Assembly (NCBI GenBank): GCA_934184665.1
Contig: CAKPSX010000038.1
Span: 1 to 6,678 of the forward strand
Source: an uncultured Clostridia bacterium
GTDB taxonomy: Bacteria; Bacillota; Clostridia; TANB77; CAG-508
Length of the DNA stretch: 6,678 bases
Reading direction: 5' to 3'
Shown: piece by piece, positions 1 through 5,531 of the stretch
How positions within the stretch are numbered: the stretch's first letter is position 1
Layout of the letters: the number at the start of each line of letters is the position of its first letter
The notes under the pieces: model-generated
What the model saw: the letters and a program-made list of their open reading frames with translations, nothing else
The model's database searches: none
What the model was told of the DNA's origin: nothing
Position numbers and translations under genes: made by a program

Positions 1-235
1 ATTTGGTGATACAAAAAATGTAGGAAAAACGACATTTTTCTTTGCCATTTTCCTACATTTTATTTTACCATTTACAAATGCAACAACCTAATAAATAATA
101 AATTGCAGAGCACATTGTTGCACCCTGCATAATTTTTCATTCCAACTTCTGGCTTGGATACTCCTTATTGAAGTACACGAGTACTTCTTTAATAACTATG
201 TAATTTTAAATTTTAATATTCTTAAAATTGTTATA
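1..235. other. Non-coding region with inverted repeats beyond target gene 1
   Basis: I see no credible gene here. The stretch is AT-rich and contains several inverted repeats: 15-28 with 48-61 (14 bp), TGCAACAA 79-86 with TTGTTGCA 115-122, and GAAGTAC 170-176 with GTACTTC 181-187 (4-nt loop, followed on the plus strand by a short T-rich run). With the larger hairpin at 236-275 it forms a structured tail downstream of target gene 1. It could hold terminators or a structured RNA, but nothing identifies a known RNA family. Confidence 0.4.
15..61. terminator. Inverted repeat, possible bidirectional terminator
   Basis: AAAATGTAGGAAAA at 15-28 is the exact reverse complement of 48-61, with a 19-nt loop. 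A-rich sequence precedes the left arm and T-rich sequence follows the right arm, so a transcript arriving from either side could terminate here. The stem is GC-poor, and the gene it would serve on the plus strand lies outside the window. Confidence 0.35.
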
Positions 236-275
236 AGCCAGGCGACTGCATGATTCTTCATGCAGTCGCCTGGCT
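236..275. terminator. Perfect 18-bp stem, 4-nt loop hairpin downstream of target gene 1
   Basis: AGCCAGGCGACTGCATGA (236-253) pairs perfectly with 258-275 around a TTCT loop (AGAA on the minus strand). It starts 75 bp beyond the target gene 1 stop codon. The stem is long and GC-rich in AT-rich surroundings. Two roles are possible: an intrinsic terminator for target gene 1, although no strong U-run follows on the minus strand, or the hairpin/cruciform with a 4-nt loop known downstream of VRs in the Bordetella phage DGR, which promotes retrohoming. The distance from the VR (about 90 bp) is greater than in that phage system. Confidence 0.6.
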
Positions 276-349
276 ATTTATGTGAATATATTTGTGCTTT
301 AAAATTCATACGTGGCTTGTGTTGGTGCATCGCCAGGCAGGGCTCAGTG

Positions 350-2116
350 CTACTTTATGTAAAGTGCACAGCGCAAACCATAGTTATCGTTGCTGTAGTA
401 AGGATTGCTGTAGGTGCGGTAAGCCGCGTAATAGCTGATGCCGTAGCCGTCGTAACTACCACCACGTCTGTACCTGACGTAGCCGGTACCTGAACCAAGG
501 GACTCGCATGTCCAATCCCACACATTACCTGCTAAATCAAAAACATTGTTCGCATTTGCTCCATCGTATGCTCCACTTGGGATTCTTGTAGTACTATTTG
601 CTGATTTTGTTGCTGTGCTCTTTGATGTGTTTGTATAATATGTGAAACTATTGTTTCTATAATTTCCCCAGCTCGTTGAGTTTGAGCCTACTTCAGAATA
701 TGTTTTATTTCCTGAGTCTATCAACCATTTCAATGTTTGATCCCATTGTGTTCCCCATATCATGTGAACATTTGCTCCACCAGTTGATAATCTTGGAGAT
801 TTCTTCCACATTGTGTACCAAGTTTGGCTTGCTATATCACTATTTATTCTTTTAACAACTGGTGTCGCTTGAGCTAAATCTCCAGCTTGATATCTTCCTA
901 TATAAAATCCTCCATATGTTGCTATACTAGTTAACATCTCATCAAAATCAGTCTCCATTTTCAATAAAAAATCTTGTCTTGATATTCCATTTAAATATTG
1001 GGTTAAATATGTTGATTGAATATCATAATTTACCATTTGCGGTTCTCTCTTGTCTGAACTTTTTGAATATGATGATGATGTGAAACTATATAATGTTCCA
1101 TACCTCTTTCCTGTCGCCTGATCTAACCAATACATATCACTTATATCTGCTATTGGTATCCATACATATTGATTTCTATTACACTGTGCTTCCCACTGAT
1201 TTGATGTTGTCACAGCATCTGTTCCTTCATATATTACAAAACCATTTTGTCCTCCTTCATTTGTCTTTTTTACAATTGATTCTGTTATTTTAGTTTCGTT
1301 TCCATTATTTTCACCAGTATATACTTCTACCCTCTTTACATATGCTTTATCTAGCCCCGTATTTCCCGAACTATCTTTTGAATATACTATTTTTAGTTGA
1401 TATGTTCCCTGCTCTAAGTTAACATCCGCATCTACATATGTCAAACTTGATTCTGTAGTTCCATAACTTGTTCCACTTATGTTACCAACTGTTGCTACTA
1501 CACTATTTGTGCTTGTATTTATTACTTGTCCATATAATTTATCATAGTTAAATTCTGATGATACTGAGAAATTTATTTTTACCTTTCCTCCTTTTGTTCC
1601 AATTGTAAAACTATCTGTTGTCATTTCACTTGTTGAACTATTTACATTATAATTTCCACTTACCCATATTCCTTCACTATTTTTACTCCATGGATATGTT
1701 CCACTTGACGTAAATGATGTTATCGTATTTGCTAAATAAAATGTCTTTGTCTCCGATGTTGTTCCTACATATCTTTCATTTGCAACTGATGATGCTGTAT
1801 AACCTGTTGGTACTGGTACTTGGATTCCATCTGCACTTGTTACCAGAGTATAGTTTTTTGTATTTTTAGTTTTAGCTTGTACTTGTCCCCAAACATATTT
1901 TTCTTGATCCTTTTGGTTATCGCCTATTTCTAATAACCCATTATTTTTTTGAGCATTACTTACAATTCCATATATTGCTATTCCTAATAATACAATTATT
2001 GCTATTAAAATTAATACTCCTTTTTTACTAAGCTTTTTTATACTAAAAAAGCCCTCACTATTTATTGTGATTTTTTGTTTTTTGTTTCTTTTTTCTCTAC
2101 TTTTTCTTTCGCCCAC
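350..2116 (-). CDS. DGR target protein 1: membrane-anchored FGE/C-type-lectin-fold surface protein
   Basis: Likely a variable ligand-binding surface protein of a DGR. From the chosen start it has 588 residues: a very basic N-terminus, one hydrophobic segment at about 33-54 (GVLILIAIIVLLGIAIYG) acting as an uncleaved signal anchor, a linker, a Ser/Thr/Asn-rich beta-sandwich-like segment at about 115-287, and an FGE-sulfatase/C-type-lectin domain from about 291 to the end. The domain shows NVFDLAGNVWDWTCE, an RRGGSY motif and the terminal GLRCAL. Cys537 and Cys583 bracket the variable region and may form a disulfide. VR1 encodes roughly residues 538-585. An in-frame GTG at 2123-2125 would give 591 residues, but the Shine-Dalgarno-like AGAAAGG (2126-2132) abuts it and lies 9 nt from the GTG at 2114-2116, so I prefer the latter. 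Catalytic FGE activity is not expected; in DGRs this fold is a diversification scaffold. Target gene 2 is a paralogue. Confidence 0.9.
   Translation of the reverse strand: MGERKSREKRNKKQKITINSEGFFSIKKLSKKGVLILIAIIVLLGIAIYGIVSNAQKNNGLLEIGDNQKDQEKYVWGQVQAKTKNTKNYTLVTSADGIQVPVPTGYTASSVANERYVGTTSETKTFYLANTITSFTSSGTYPWSKNSEGIWVSGNYNVNSSTSEMTTDSFTIGTKGGKVKINFSVSSEFNYDKLYGQVINTSTNSVVATVGNISGTSYGTTESSLTYVDADVNLEQGTYQLKIVYSKDSSGNTGLDKAYVKRVEVYTGENNGNETKITESIVKKTNEGGQNGFVIYEGTDAVTTSNQWEAQCNRNQYVWIPIADISDMYWLDQATGKRYGTLYSFTSSSYSKSSDKREPQMVNYDIQSTYLTQYLNGISRQDFLLKMETDFDEMLTSIATYGGFYIGRYQAGDLAQATPVVKRINSDIASQTWYTMWKKSPRLSTGGANVHMIWGTQWDQTLKWLIDSGNKTYSEVGSNSTSWGNYRNNSFTYYTNTSKSTATKSANSTTRIPSGAYDGANANNVFDLAGNVWDWTCESLGSGTGYVRYRRGGSYDGYGISYYAAYRTYSNPYYSNDNYGLRCALYIK
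363..379 (-). other. Candidate initiation-of-mutagenic-homing (IMH) segment of VR1
   Basis: The last 17 bp of VR1 on the coding strand, GGTTTGCGCTGTGCACT, are GC-rich, contain only two adenines, and are identical to the TR end (2715-2731). In studied DGRs the 3' end of the VR holds the IMH where cDNA integration starts; assigning it here is by position and composition. Unlike the textbook case, VR1 and TR do not differ inside this segment, so what distinguishes recipient from donor must lie outside, perhaps in the hairpin at 236-275. Confidence 0.55.
363..505 (-). repeat. DGR variable repeat VR1
   Basis: It aligns without gaps to the template repeat 2715-2857 over 143 bp. I count 21 mismatches: 20 at template adenines (coding strand) and one at a template G (C2840 to A488 on the plus strand, silent, GGG to GGT). 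Changes include AAC to TAC, GTC, GGC, ATC, AGC and ACC. Homology stops abruptly at both ends: at the GAGTCC side and 2 bp into the Leu codon after GCA. The repeat is much richer in GC than its surroundings and ends 11 bp before the stop codon. Confidence 0.95.
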
Positions 2117-2224
2117 TTTTTTCACCCTTTCTAAATTAAGGCTTTAACTTAGTTTTAGAAATTATTTGTATATTACTCTAAGTTTGCCCTCATTTGTATT
2201 TAAATTAATTTTAACCCATTACTT

Positions 2225-2482
2225 TTATAGTCTTTCTATTCTTACAATTTTGACTTTAAAATTTTCTGAATTTTTCCCTTTTAATTCCCCATAAATATTT
2301 ACAAGTTCAAAATTCTTTCTATATACAAAATCTGCAAGTTTATCATATGCTATAGCTGTTACAATATTACCATCTAACAATTTTATTGTCAGTTCGATTT
2401 TAGATTTATGTTTACCTTTTTTTAATATAAACTTAAAATCACCTTTTTCTATTACTTTTCCTATTATAAATACTTCGTTCAT
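2225..2482 (-). CDS. Small SSB-like OB-fold protein
   Basis: This is a protein of 85 residues that resembles the core of bacterial single-stranded DNA-binding proteins: NEVFIIGKV at 2-10 matches the first OB strand (SSB NxVxLxGxL), then VTAIAYDKLADFVYRK at 41-56 matches the SSB pattern of a strand plus 'w.kLAe.v.k', and VNIYGELKG at 61-69 matches the 'V.V.G.L' strand. It lacks the acidic C-terminal tail that recruits partner proteins in true SSB. A GTG at 2495-2497 would add five residues, but GGGA lies about 9 nt before the ATG at 2480-2482, which I prefer. It sits between the TR and target gene 1 on their strand. Binding single-stranded cDNA or TR RNA is a reasonable inference from fold and location but is untested; a general OB-fold protein is the alternative. 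Confidence 0.65.
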   Translation of the reverse strand: MNEVFIIGKVIEKGDFKFILKKGKHKSKIELTIKLLDGNIVTAIAYDKLADFVYRKNFELVNIYGELKGKNSENFKVKIVRIERL

Positions 2483-2502
2483 TTTTGTCAATCCCACACT
2501 TT

Positions 2503-2530
2503 ATTACAATTTGTGTTTTTCTTAATGCAA
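2503..2530 (-). promoter_or_regulatory. Weak promoter candidate for the OB-fold gene and target 1
   Basis: On the minus strand TTGCAT (2525-2530) is followed after 16 bp by TGTAAT (2503-2508), about 20 bp before the OB-fold start codon. Both boxes are imperfect. If the hairpin at 2530-2563 terminates the TR transcript, some promoter here would be needed; otherwise read-through could serve. Confidence 0.25.
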
Positions 2531-2563
2531 TGGTTAAAAAAGAATAAAATCTTTTTTAACCAT
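2530..2563. terminator. Perfect 14-bp hairpin between TR and OB-fold gene
   Basis: ATGGTTAAAAAAGA (2530-2543) pairs perfectly with 2550-2563 around a 6-nt loop. The arms hold A6/T6 runs, as in low-GC intrinsic terminators that may work in both directions. It lies about 150 bp downstream of the TR on the RT/TR strand and is the best candidate for the 3' end of the TR-containing RNA. Confidence 0.5.
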
Positions 2564-2922
2564 ATATTTCTTAAAATACGTATATTCATTATAAACTACT
2601 AACACATATTTTAATGATTCATATTTACCTAAATTAGGAAGGAATAAATCTCTTTAATATCTAATACTCCACTGTATATATTCCTTAAAATATATAATCT
2701 CGAATAAATATTAGAGTGCACAGCGCAAACCATTGTTATCGTTGCTGTTGTTAGGATTGTTGTTGTTGCGGTTAGCCGCGTAATTGTTGTTGCCGTTGTT
2801 GTTGTAACTACCACCACGTTTGTACCTGTTGTTGCCGGTCCCTGAACCATTGGACTCTGTGATTTATCCCTAATTTAATTTATACTATCAGGATTTTATT
2901 CCCCAAAAATTAAATCCTTTTT
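2564..2922 (-). ncRNA. Probable TR-containing template RNA with downstream spacer
   Basis: The 440 bp between the RT stop and the OB-fold start hold no protein gene. They hold a 65-bp leader, the TR, and about 150 bp of AT-rich spacer up to the hairpin at 2530-2563. In characterised DGRs the RNA that templates cDNA synthesis comprises the TR plus a flanking spacer of similar size used for priming. Its boundaries here are inferred. AGGATTT (2890-2896) and AAATCCT (2912-2918) form a small hairpin between RT and TR. A weak TTGGGG-16-TATAAA match there could be a separate promoter, but co-transcription with avd and RT is simpler. Confidence 0.5.
2715..2857 (-). repeat. DGR template repeat (TR)
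   Basis: This is the 143-bp invariant donor for VR1 and a relative of VR2. In the VR reading frame it encodes 19 Asn codons (all AAC or AAT) among 48 positions, clustered as NNN, NNNN and similar. About 52 adenines are available and 38 of them lie in the Asn codons. AAY codons give broad amino-acid change on adenine mutation without ever giving a stop. No continuing reading frame in the VR register surrounds it, so it is not itself a gene. It lies 65 bp downstream of the RT stop on the same strand. The 17-bp GC-rich end 2715-2731 equals that of VR1. Confidence 0.95.
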
Positions 2923-3930
2923 TTATTCTGCAAATAGTCTACTTTCAAGTGTTCTTGTATCAGCTATCTGTATATAGCCTATATGTCCACTCAAATATTT
3001 ATAAGCTGTTTCTGTTGAAAGTTTGCCTTTTAAAATCTGTTGTTTCAAAAATTTAACTTTATTTTTCAAACTTCTTTTACCCCTGTCTCTCAGTTTCAGC
3101 CTATATTCATTTACTTTATATCCACAGAAGTTTACTCCTTGCTTACTTTTAAAAATTTGTGTTTTACTATTTAGCTCTAATTTTAGCTCATCTGCCAGAA
3201 ATGTTTTTATTTTTTCTAGCACTTCTATTGCCTCTTGTTTAGTTTTTAATAAAATTATTGTATCATCCATATATCTAAAATAGTATTTACATTTTAACTC
3301 ATGTTTTGCATATTGGTCAACCTCATTAAGATATATATTTGCAAATGTTTGTGATGTATAATTACCTATTGGTAATGATTTATCACCTTTTTGAGAATAT
3401 ATGATTTTTTCTACTAAATTCATCAGTTTTGGATCTGCTATTTTTCTTCTTAATATATTTAGCAATATTTGTTTATCTATATTTTGAAAATATTTAGCTA
3501 CATCCATTTTTAATATATAATAATTGCCCCATATTCTTTTACAGTGTTTCATTTCTTTTTGTACATCTAATGCTGCTTTGTGCATCCCTCTACCTTTTAT
3601 GCAAGCATATGTTGTACTTATAAATTGTGTTTCAAAATATGGCTTTAAAAAATTATCTACTATCCATCTATGTACTATTCTGTCTACATATCCTGATGCT
3701 TCTACTTTTCTCCTTTTAGGTACTGTTACATAAAATTGTCTATATCCTTTATGCTCATATGTGCCATTTCGGAGCTCGTCTAGCAACCATCTAATATATT
3801 CTTCTTTTTTTATATCAAACAGTATCACCTCTCTCCTGCAGGTTTTACCCTTTCTTGATAATATATGTGCTTCCATTAATTTTTCATATGTTAGTTTTTT
3901 ATCGAATTCATTTCTTATTGTTCTTGCCAT
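2923..3930 (-). CDS. DGR-type reverse transcriptase
   Basis: This is an RNA-dependent DNA polymerase of 335 residues, the usual length for DGR RTs. It copies the TR RNA into adenine-mutagenised cDNA. Visible motifs in order: VPKRRKVEASGYVDRIVHRW (about 70-89, fingers), YILKMDVAKYF with Asp143 (catalytic, motif A/3), LPIGNYTSQTFANIYLN (186-202, motif 4, with the SQ-type motif of DGR enzymes), YFRYMDDTIIL with the catalytic pair Asp222-Asp223, LELNSKTQ (251-258), VNFCGYKV (266-273), and a thumb-like end with GHIGYIQ (315-321). All three catalytic aspartates are present, so it looks active. No maturase, endonuclease or retron element is attached, which argues against a group II intron or retron RT. 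The start ATG overlaps the end of avd by 23 bp; GGAGG (3945-3949) lies 14 nt upstream, a long spacing, so translation is probably coupled to avd. Confidence 0.95.
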   Translation of the reverse strand: MARTIRNEFDKKLTYEKLMEAHILSRKGKTCRREVILFDIKKEEYIRWLLDELRNGTYEHKGYRQFYVTVPKRRKVEASGYVDRIVHRWIVDNFLKPYFETQFISTTYACIKGRGMHKAALDVQKEMKHCKRIWGNYYILKMDVAKYFQNIDKQILLNILRRKIADPKLMNLVEKIIYSQKGDKSLPIGNYTSQTFANIYLNEVDQYAKHELKCKYYFRYMDDTIILLKTKQEAIEVLEKIKTFLADELKLELNSKTQIFKSKQGVNFCGYKVNEYRLKLRDRGKRSLKNKVKFLKQQILKGKLSTETAYKYLSGHIGYIQIADTRTLESRLFAE

Positions 3931-4318
3931 AAAACTTTACTAAACCTCCGATTATTTTTCCATTTTCATATATTAAATCCATTGCTACTTTTGCTTTATG
4001 TTCATCTATCCATTTGTTTTTCTTCATGATTCTTAAAAATATTCTTTGTGCGTTTAATTCTGCGTCTATTTTGTTGATTATTGCAAGTCTTTGGTTCATT
4101 TCAATTTTGCTTAAATACATTATGTTTTCTAACATTCTGTACATTGAAGATTTGTATTCTGTGCCTATGCTGTATTTTTCAGTTCTTGGCATTTTTAATA
4201 TTACTTCTAACATATATTGAATATACACTTCTGTTTTCGGAATTAAGGTTAATTCTTGTTTTTCTAAATTTCTTATTCTTAACCTTTCTTCGTCTTTTAT
4301 CTTTTGTAAATTTTCCAC
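3908..4318 (-). CDS. avd: Avd-like DGR accessory variability protein
   Basis: This is an all-helical protein of 136 residues matching the Avd four-helix-bundle family. That family forms a basic pentamer binding the RT and TR RNA and is required for mutagenic retrohoming. The family-like pattern is seen in LKMPRTEKYSIGTEYKSSMY (about 41-60, like 'fPksErfglg.qir'), RLAIINKIDAEL then QRIFLRIMKKNKWID (like 'L..Ld..L..Lr.llrla..lglis') and a C-terminal GKIIGGLVKFYGK (like 'EIGrmlGGWik'). It is rich in Lys and Arg. The start is a GTG supported by GAGG (4327-4330) with 8-nt spacing and by a promoter about 40 bp upstream. Its 3' end overlaps the RT start. The frame stays open further upstream to about 4477, but it has no ordinary start codon and contains the promoter. 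Confidence 0.85.
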   Translation of the reverse strand: MENLQKIKDEERLRIRNLEKQELTLIPKTEVYIQYMLEVILKMPRTEKYSIGTEYKSSMYRMLENIMYLSKIEMNQRLAIINKIDAELNAQRIFLRIMKKNKWIDEHKAKVAMDLIYENGKIIGGLVKFYGKNNKK

Positions 4319-4357
4319 CGCCGTTTCCTCTTTCTTTTTTGTTTTCTTTGCATTTCT

Positions 4358-4386
4358 ATTGTATATTACTTTATTTTTTTCGTCAA
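4358..4386 (-). promoter_or_regulatory. Sigma-A-type promoter of the avd-RT-TR unit
   Basis: On the minus strand TTGACG (4381-4386) and TACAAT (4358-4363) are separated by exactly 17 bp. Each box differs from consensus by one base. The predicted transcript would start near 4350, giving a leader of about 30 nt with the avd Shine-Dalgarno. The DGR core thus appears to have its own promoter, separate from that of the upstream RHH gene. Confidence 0.7.
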
Positions 4387-4427
4387 TCCTTTTTTGACAT
4401 TTTTTACATTTTTTTGGAAATTTGCGC

Positions 4428-4503
4428 GTGAAAAACTTACAACTTAACAGGAAAATTTTGAAAGTATTCCTATTAAATTATAATATTAGTTCGGTGAAAA
4501 ACT
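4428..4503. repeat. 10-bp direct repeat between RHH gene and avd promoter
   Basis: GTGAAAAACT occurs at 4428-4437 and again at 4494-4503, 66 bp apart, flanking an AT-rich gap downstream of the RHH gene; the second copy covers its stop codon. It could be a protein-binding pair ahead of the avd promoter, or chance in AT-rich DNA. Confidence 0.25.
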
Positions 4504-4876
4504 ATTTTACTTCTAATTCCTCTCTTATGCCGTGTTCTTCTGATATATTTTTATCTTTTTGCAATGCATTTTCTATTGCTATATTTACCAACAGATTTAT
4601 GGAGATTTTATATTTCTCTTTCAAATTATATAACTGTTCATAGCACACTTCTTCTATTTGAAAAGATCTTGCTACATAATCTTTATCTTTCATATTACGC
4701 AGTTTTATTTCCTCTGTCTTTATCAGTTCCTTTATTGCCGCATTTACAAGTTGATTGACAGATGCTTCATAGATACTTTCTGAAGCTCTCATTAATTTAT
4801 TATATGAACTCTCTTCTATTCTCCATTTCTTTTTTATTACATCTTTTCTTTTATAAAATTTATCAAACGCTGACAT
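4502..4876 (-). CDS. Tandem ribbon-helix-helix-like protein, putative DNA-binding regulator
   Basis: This is a basic protein of 124 residues with two similar halves. Repeat 1 (about 18-52, WRIEESSYNKL... then VNQLVNAAIKELI) aligns with repeat 2 (about 72-105, FQIEEVCYEQL... then INLLVNIAIENAL). Each half has the layout of a ribbon-helix-helix unit: a short strand, a helix beginning at the 'EE..Y..L' segment, and a second hydrophobic helix 'LVN.AI'. RHH proteins normally dimerise to insert a two-stranded sheet into the DNA major groove; a covalent tandem could do this as one chain. The ATG at 4874-4876 is the only in-frame ATG or GTG candidate. Its AGGAG (4892-4896) is 15 nt away, unusually far. 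It diverges from the MutS-like gene across paired GGTGGTATA boxes, so autoregulation and control of the locus is a plausible inference. I do not recognise a specific family. Confidence 0.65.
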   Translation of the reverse strand: MSAFDKFYKRKDVIKKKWRIEESSYNKLMRASESIYEASVNQLVNAAIKELIKTEEIKLRNMKDKDYVARSFQIEEVCYEQLYNLKEKYKISINLLVNIAIENALQKDKNISEEHGIREELEVK

Positions 4877-4931
4877 TTTTTATGAAATCAACTCCTTTTA
4901 TCTTTTGTATTTTATATCTATTTTTTCCAAT

Positions 4932-4940
4932 ATTATACCA
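4932..4940 (-). promoter_or_regulatory. Extended -10 promoter element of the RHH gene
   Basis: On the minus strand the sequence is TGGTATAAT, a perfect extended -10 (TGnTATAAT), about 56 bp before the RHH start codon. No good -35 box lies at the normal distance; extended -10 promoters can work without one. It overlaps the left GGTGGTATA box. Confidence 0.6.
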
Positions 4941-5003
4941 CCTTTTTTTGTGTTTTTTTGTCACATTTTGCGGTTACTTTTTTTCACCACTCATGGTGGT
5001 ATA
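4934..5003. promoter_or_regulatory. Paired inverted operator-like boxes in the divergent promoter region
   Basis: TATACCACC at 4934-4942 and its exact reverse complement GGTGGTATA at 4995-5003 lie 52 bp apart and face outward towards the two divergent genes. The right box is also half of a small palindrome, ACCAC-TCATG-GTGGT (4986-5000). Each box overlaps a predicted -10. RHH regulators often bind short repeated boxes at their own promoter, so the neighbouring tandem RHH protein is the natural candidate ligand. Confidence 0.45.
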
Positions 5004-5028
5004 TTTTTTCCTTATGTTTGTTTATAAT
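4997..5028 (+). promoter_or_regulatory. Promoter candidates for the MutS-like gene
   Basis: Two -10 candidates exist on the plus strand: TGGTATATT (4997-5005), an extended -10 that mirrors the RHH-gene promoter, and TATAAT (5023-5028). Neither has a convincing -35. The first leaves a leader of roughly 50 nt, the second about 30 nt. Confidence 0.4.
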
Positions 5029-5063
5029 GTTTTTTTGAAGAATATAATTTAGGAGTTGATGTT

Positions 5064-5489
5064 ATGAGCAATTTACACAAAAAATATCTATCTTTGAAGA
5101 TAGAAAATAGTGATTGTTTTTATTTGTTTGAAAGTGGAATTTTTTACCTTTTTATTGATGCTGATGCAATGTTTATGTCTAATGCATTAAATTTAAAATT
5201 GACTAATTTAAGTCCACATGTTGTGAAATGCGGTTTTCCTATTACACATTTAGATAAATATATGAACATTTTAAGAAGTAAAAATATTAATAATGTGAAG
5301 TTTGTAAGCCCAAGTTCATTTTTGGCCTATTCACAAAAAGATTATTTTACAAATAATAAAGCTAAAGATCTTATCAAAAAAATATCTACTATAAATACAG
5401 ATGATTTATCTGTTAGCCAAACTTATGAGATACTTAATGAGTTGATTATAGAAGCTAAAGATGTTGTTCGCCAAATAGACGAAGTTTAA
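5064..5489 (+). CDS. MutS domain-I-like small protein (MSL-type DGR accessory candidate)
   Basis: This protein of 141 residues resembles only the N-terminal mismatch-reading domain of MutS. YLSLKIENSDCFYLFESG (8-25) matches MutS 'Yl.lK...pd.llffr.G', FYLFIDADA (27-35) matches 'FYelF.eDA', and KCGFPITHLDKYMNILRSK (55-73) matches 'maGvPyha...Yl.kLv..G'. The connector, lever, clamp and ATPase domains are absent. The C-terminal part is helical (TYEILNELIIEAKD). In MutS the Phe-X-Glu motif stacks on the mismatch; here it reads F27-Y28-L29, so the Glu is missing. AGGAG (5051-5055) lies 8 nt before the ATG. It is transcribed opposite to all other genes and ends at a hairpin terminator shared with target gene 2. 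MutS-like proteins have, as I recall, been noted beside some DGRs; a role in handling TR/VR heteroduplexes is inference. Confidence 0.7.
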   Translation: MSNLHKKYLSLKIENSDCFYLFESGIFYLFIDADAMFMSNALNLKLTNLSPHVVKCGFPITHLDKYMNILRSKNINNVKFVSPSSFLAYSQKDYFTNNKAKDLIKKISTINTDDLSVSQTYEILNELIIEAKDVVRQIDEV

Positions 5490-5531
5490 CCATAGCCTCT
5501 ATAAGCTCTAGAATTATTGAATTTATAATAT

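Noticed and set aside
260..493. Plus-strand open frame across VR1
   Set aside because: It is antisense to the target gene 1 3' end and arises from the GC-rich VR; there is no homology or start signal.
350..2116. Catalytic formylglycine-generating enzyme
   Set aside because: The fold matches, but the protein is membrane-anchored, no sulfatase gene is nearby, and its C-terminus is a DGR variable region, so a binding role is more likely.
2588..2593. TATAAT on the minus strand in the TR spacer as a promoter for the OB-fold gene
   Set aside because: There is no usable -35 or extended -10, and a perfect hairpin lies between it and the gene.
2629..2850. Open frame of 73 codons on the minus strand with Thr-rich sequence
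   Set aside because: It is the TR read in a frame other than the VR frame; the Thr runs come from repeated AAC read out of register, and it has no ribosome binding site.
2923..3930. Group II intron maturase or retron RT
   Set aside because: No maturase X domain, no endonuclease, no intron RNA or msr/msd structure; the TR/VR pair and Avd assign it to a DGR.
4319..4477. In-frame upstream extension of avd encoding a Cys-rich PKKCKKCQKRID segment, zinc-ribbon-like
   Set aside because: It has no ATG, GTG or TTG start, it contains the TTGACG-17-TACAAT promoter, and the GTG at 4318 has a well-spaced Shine-Dalgarno sequence.
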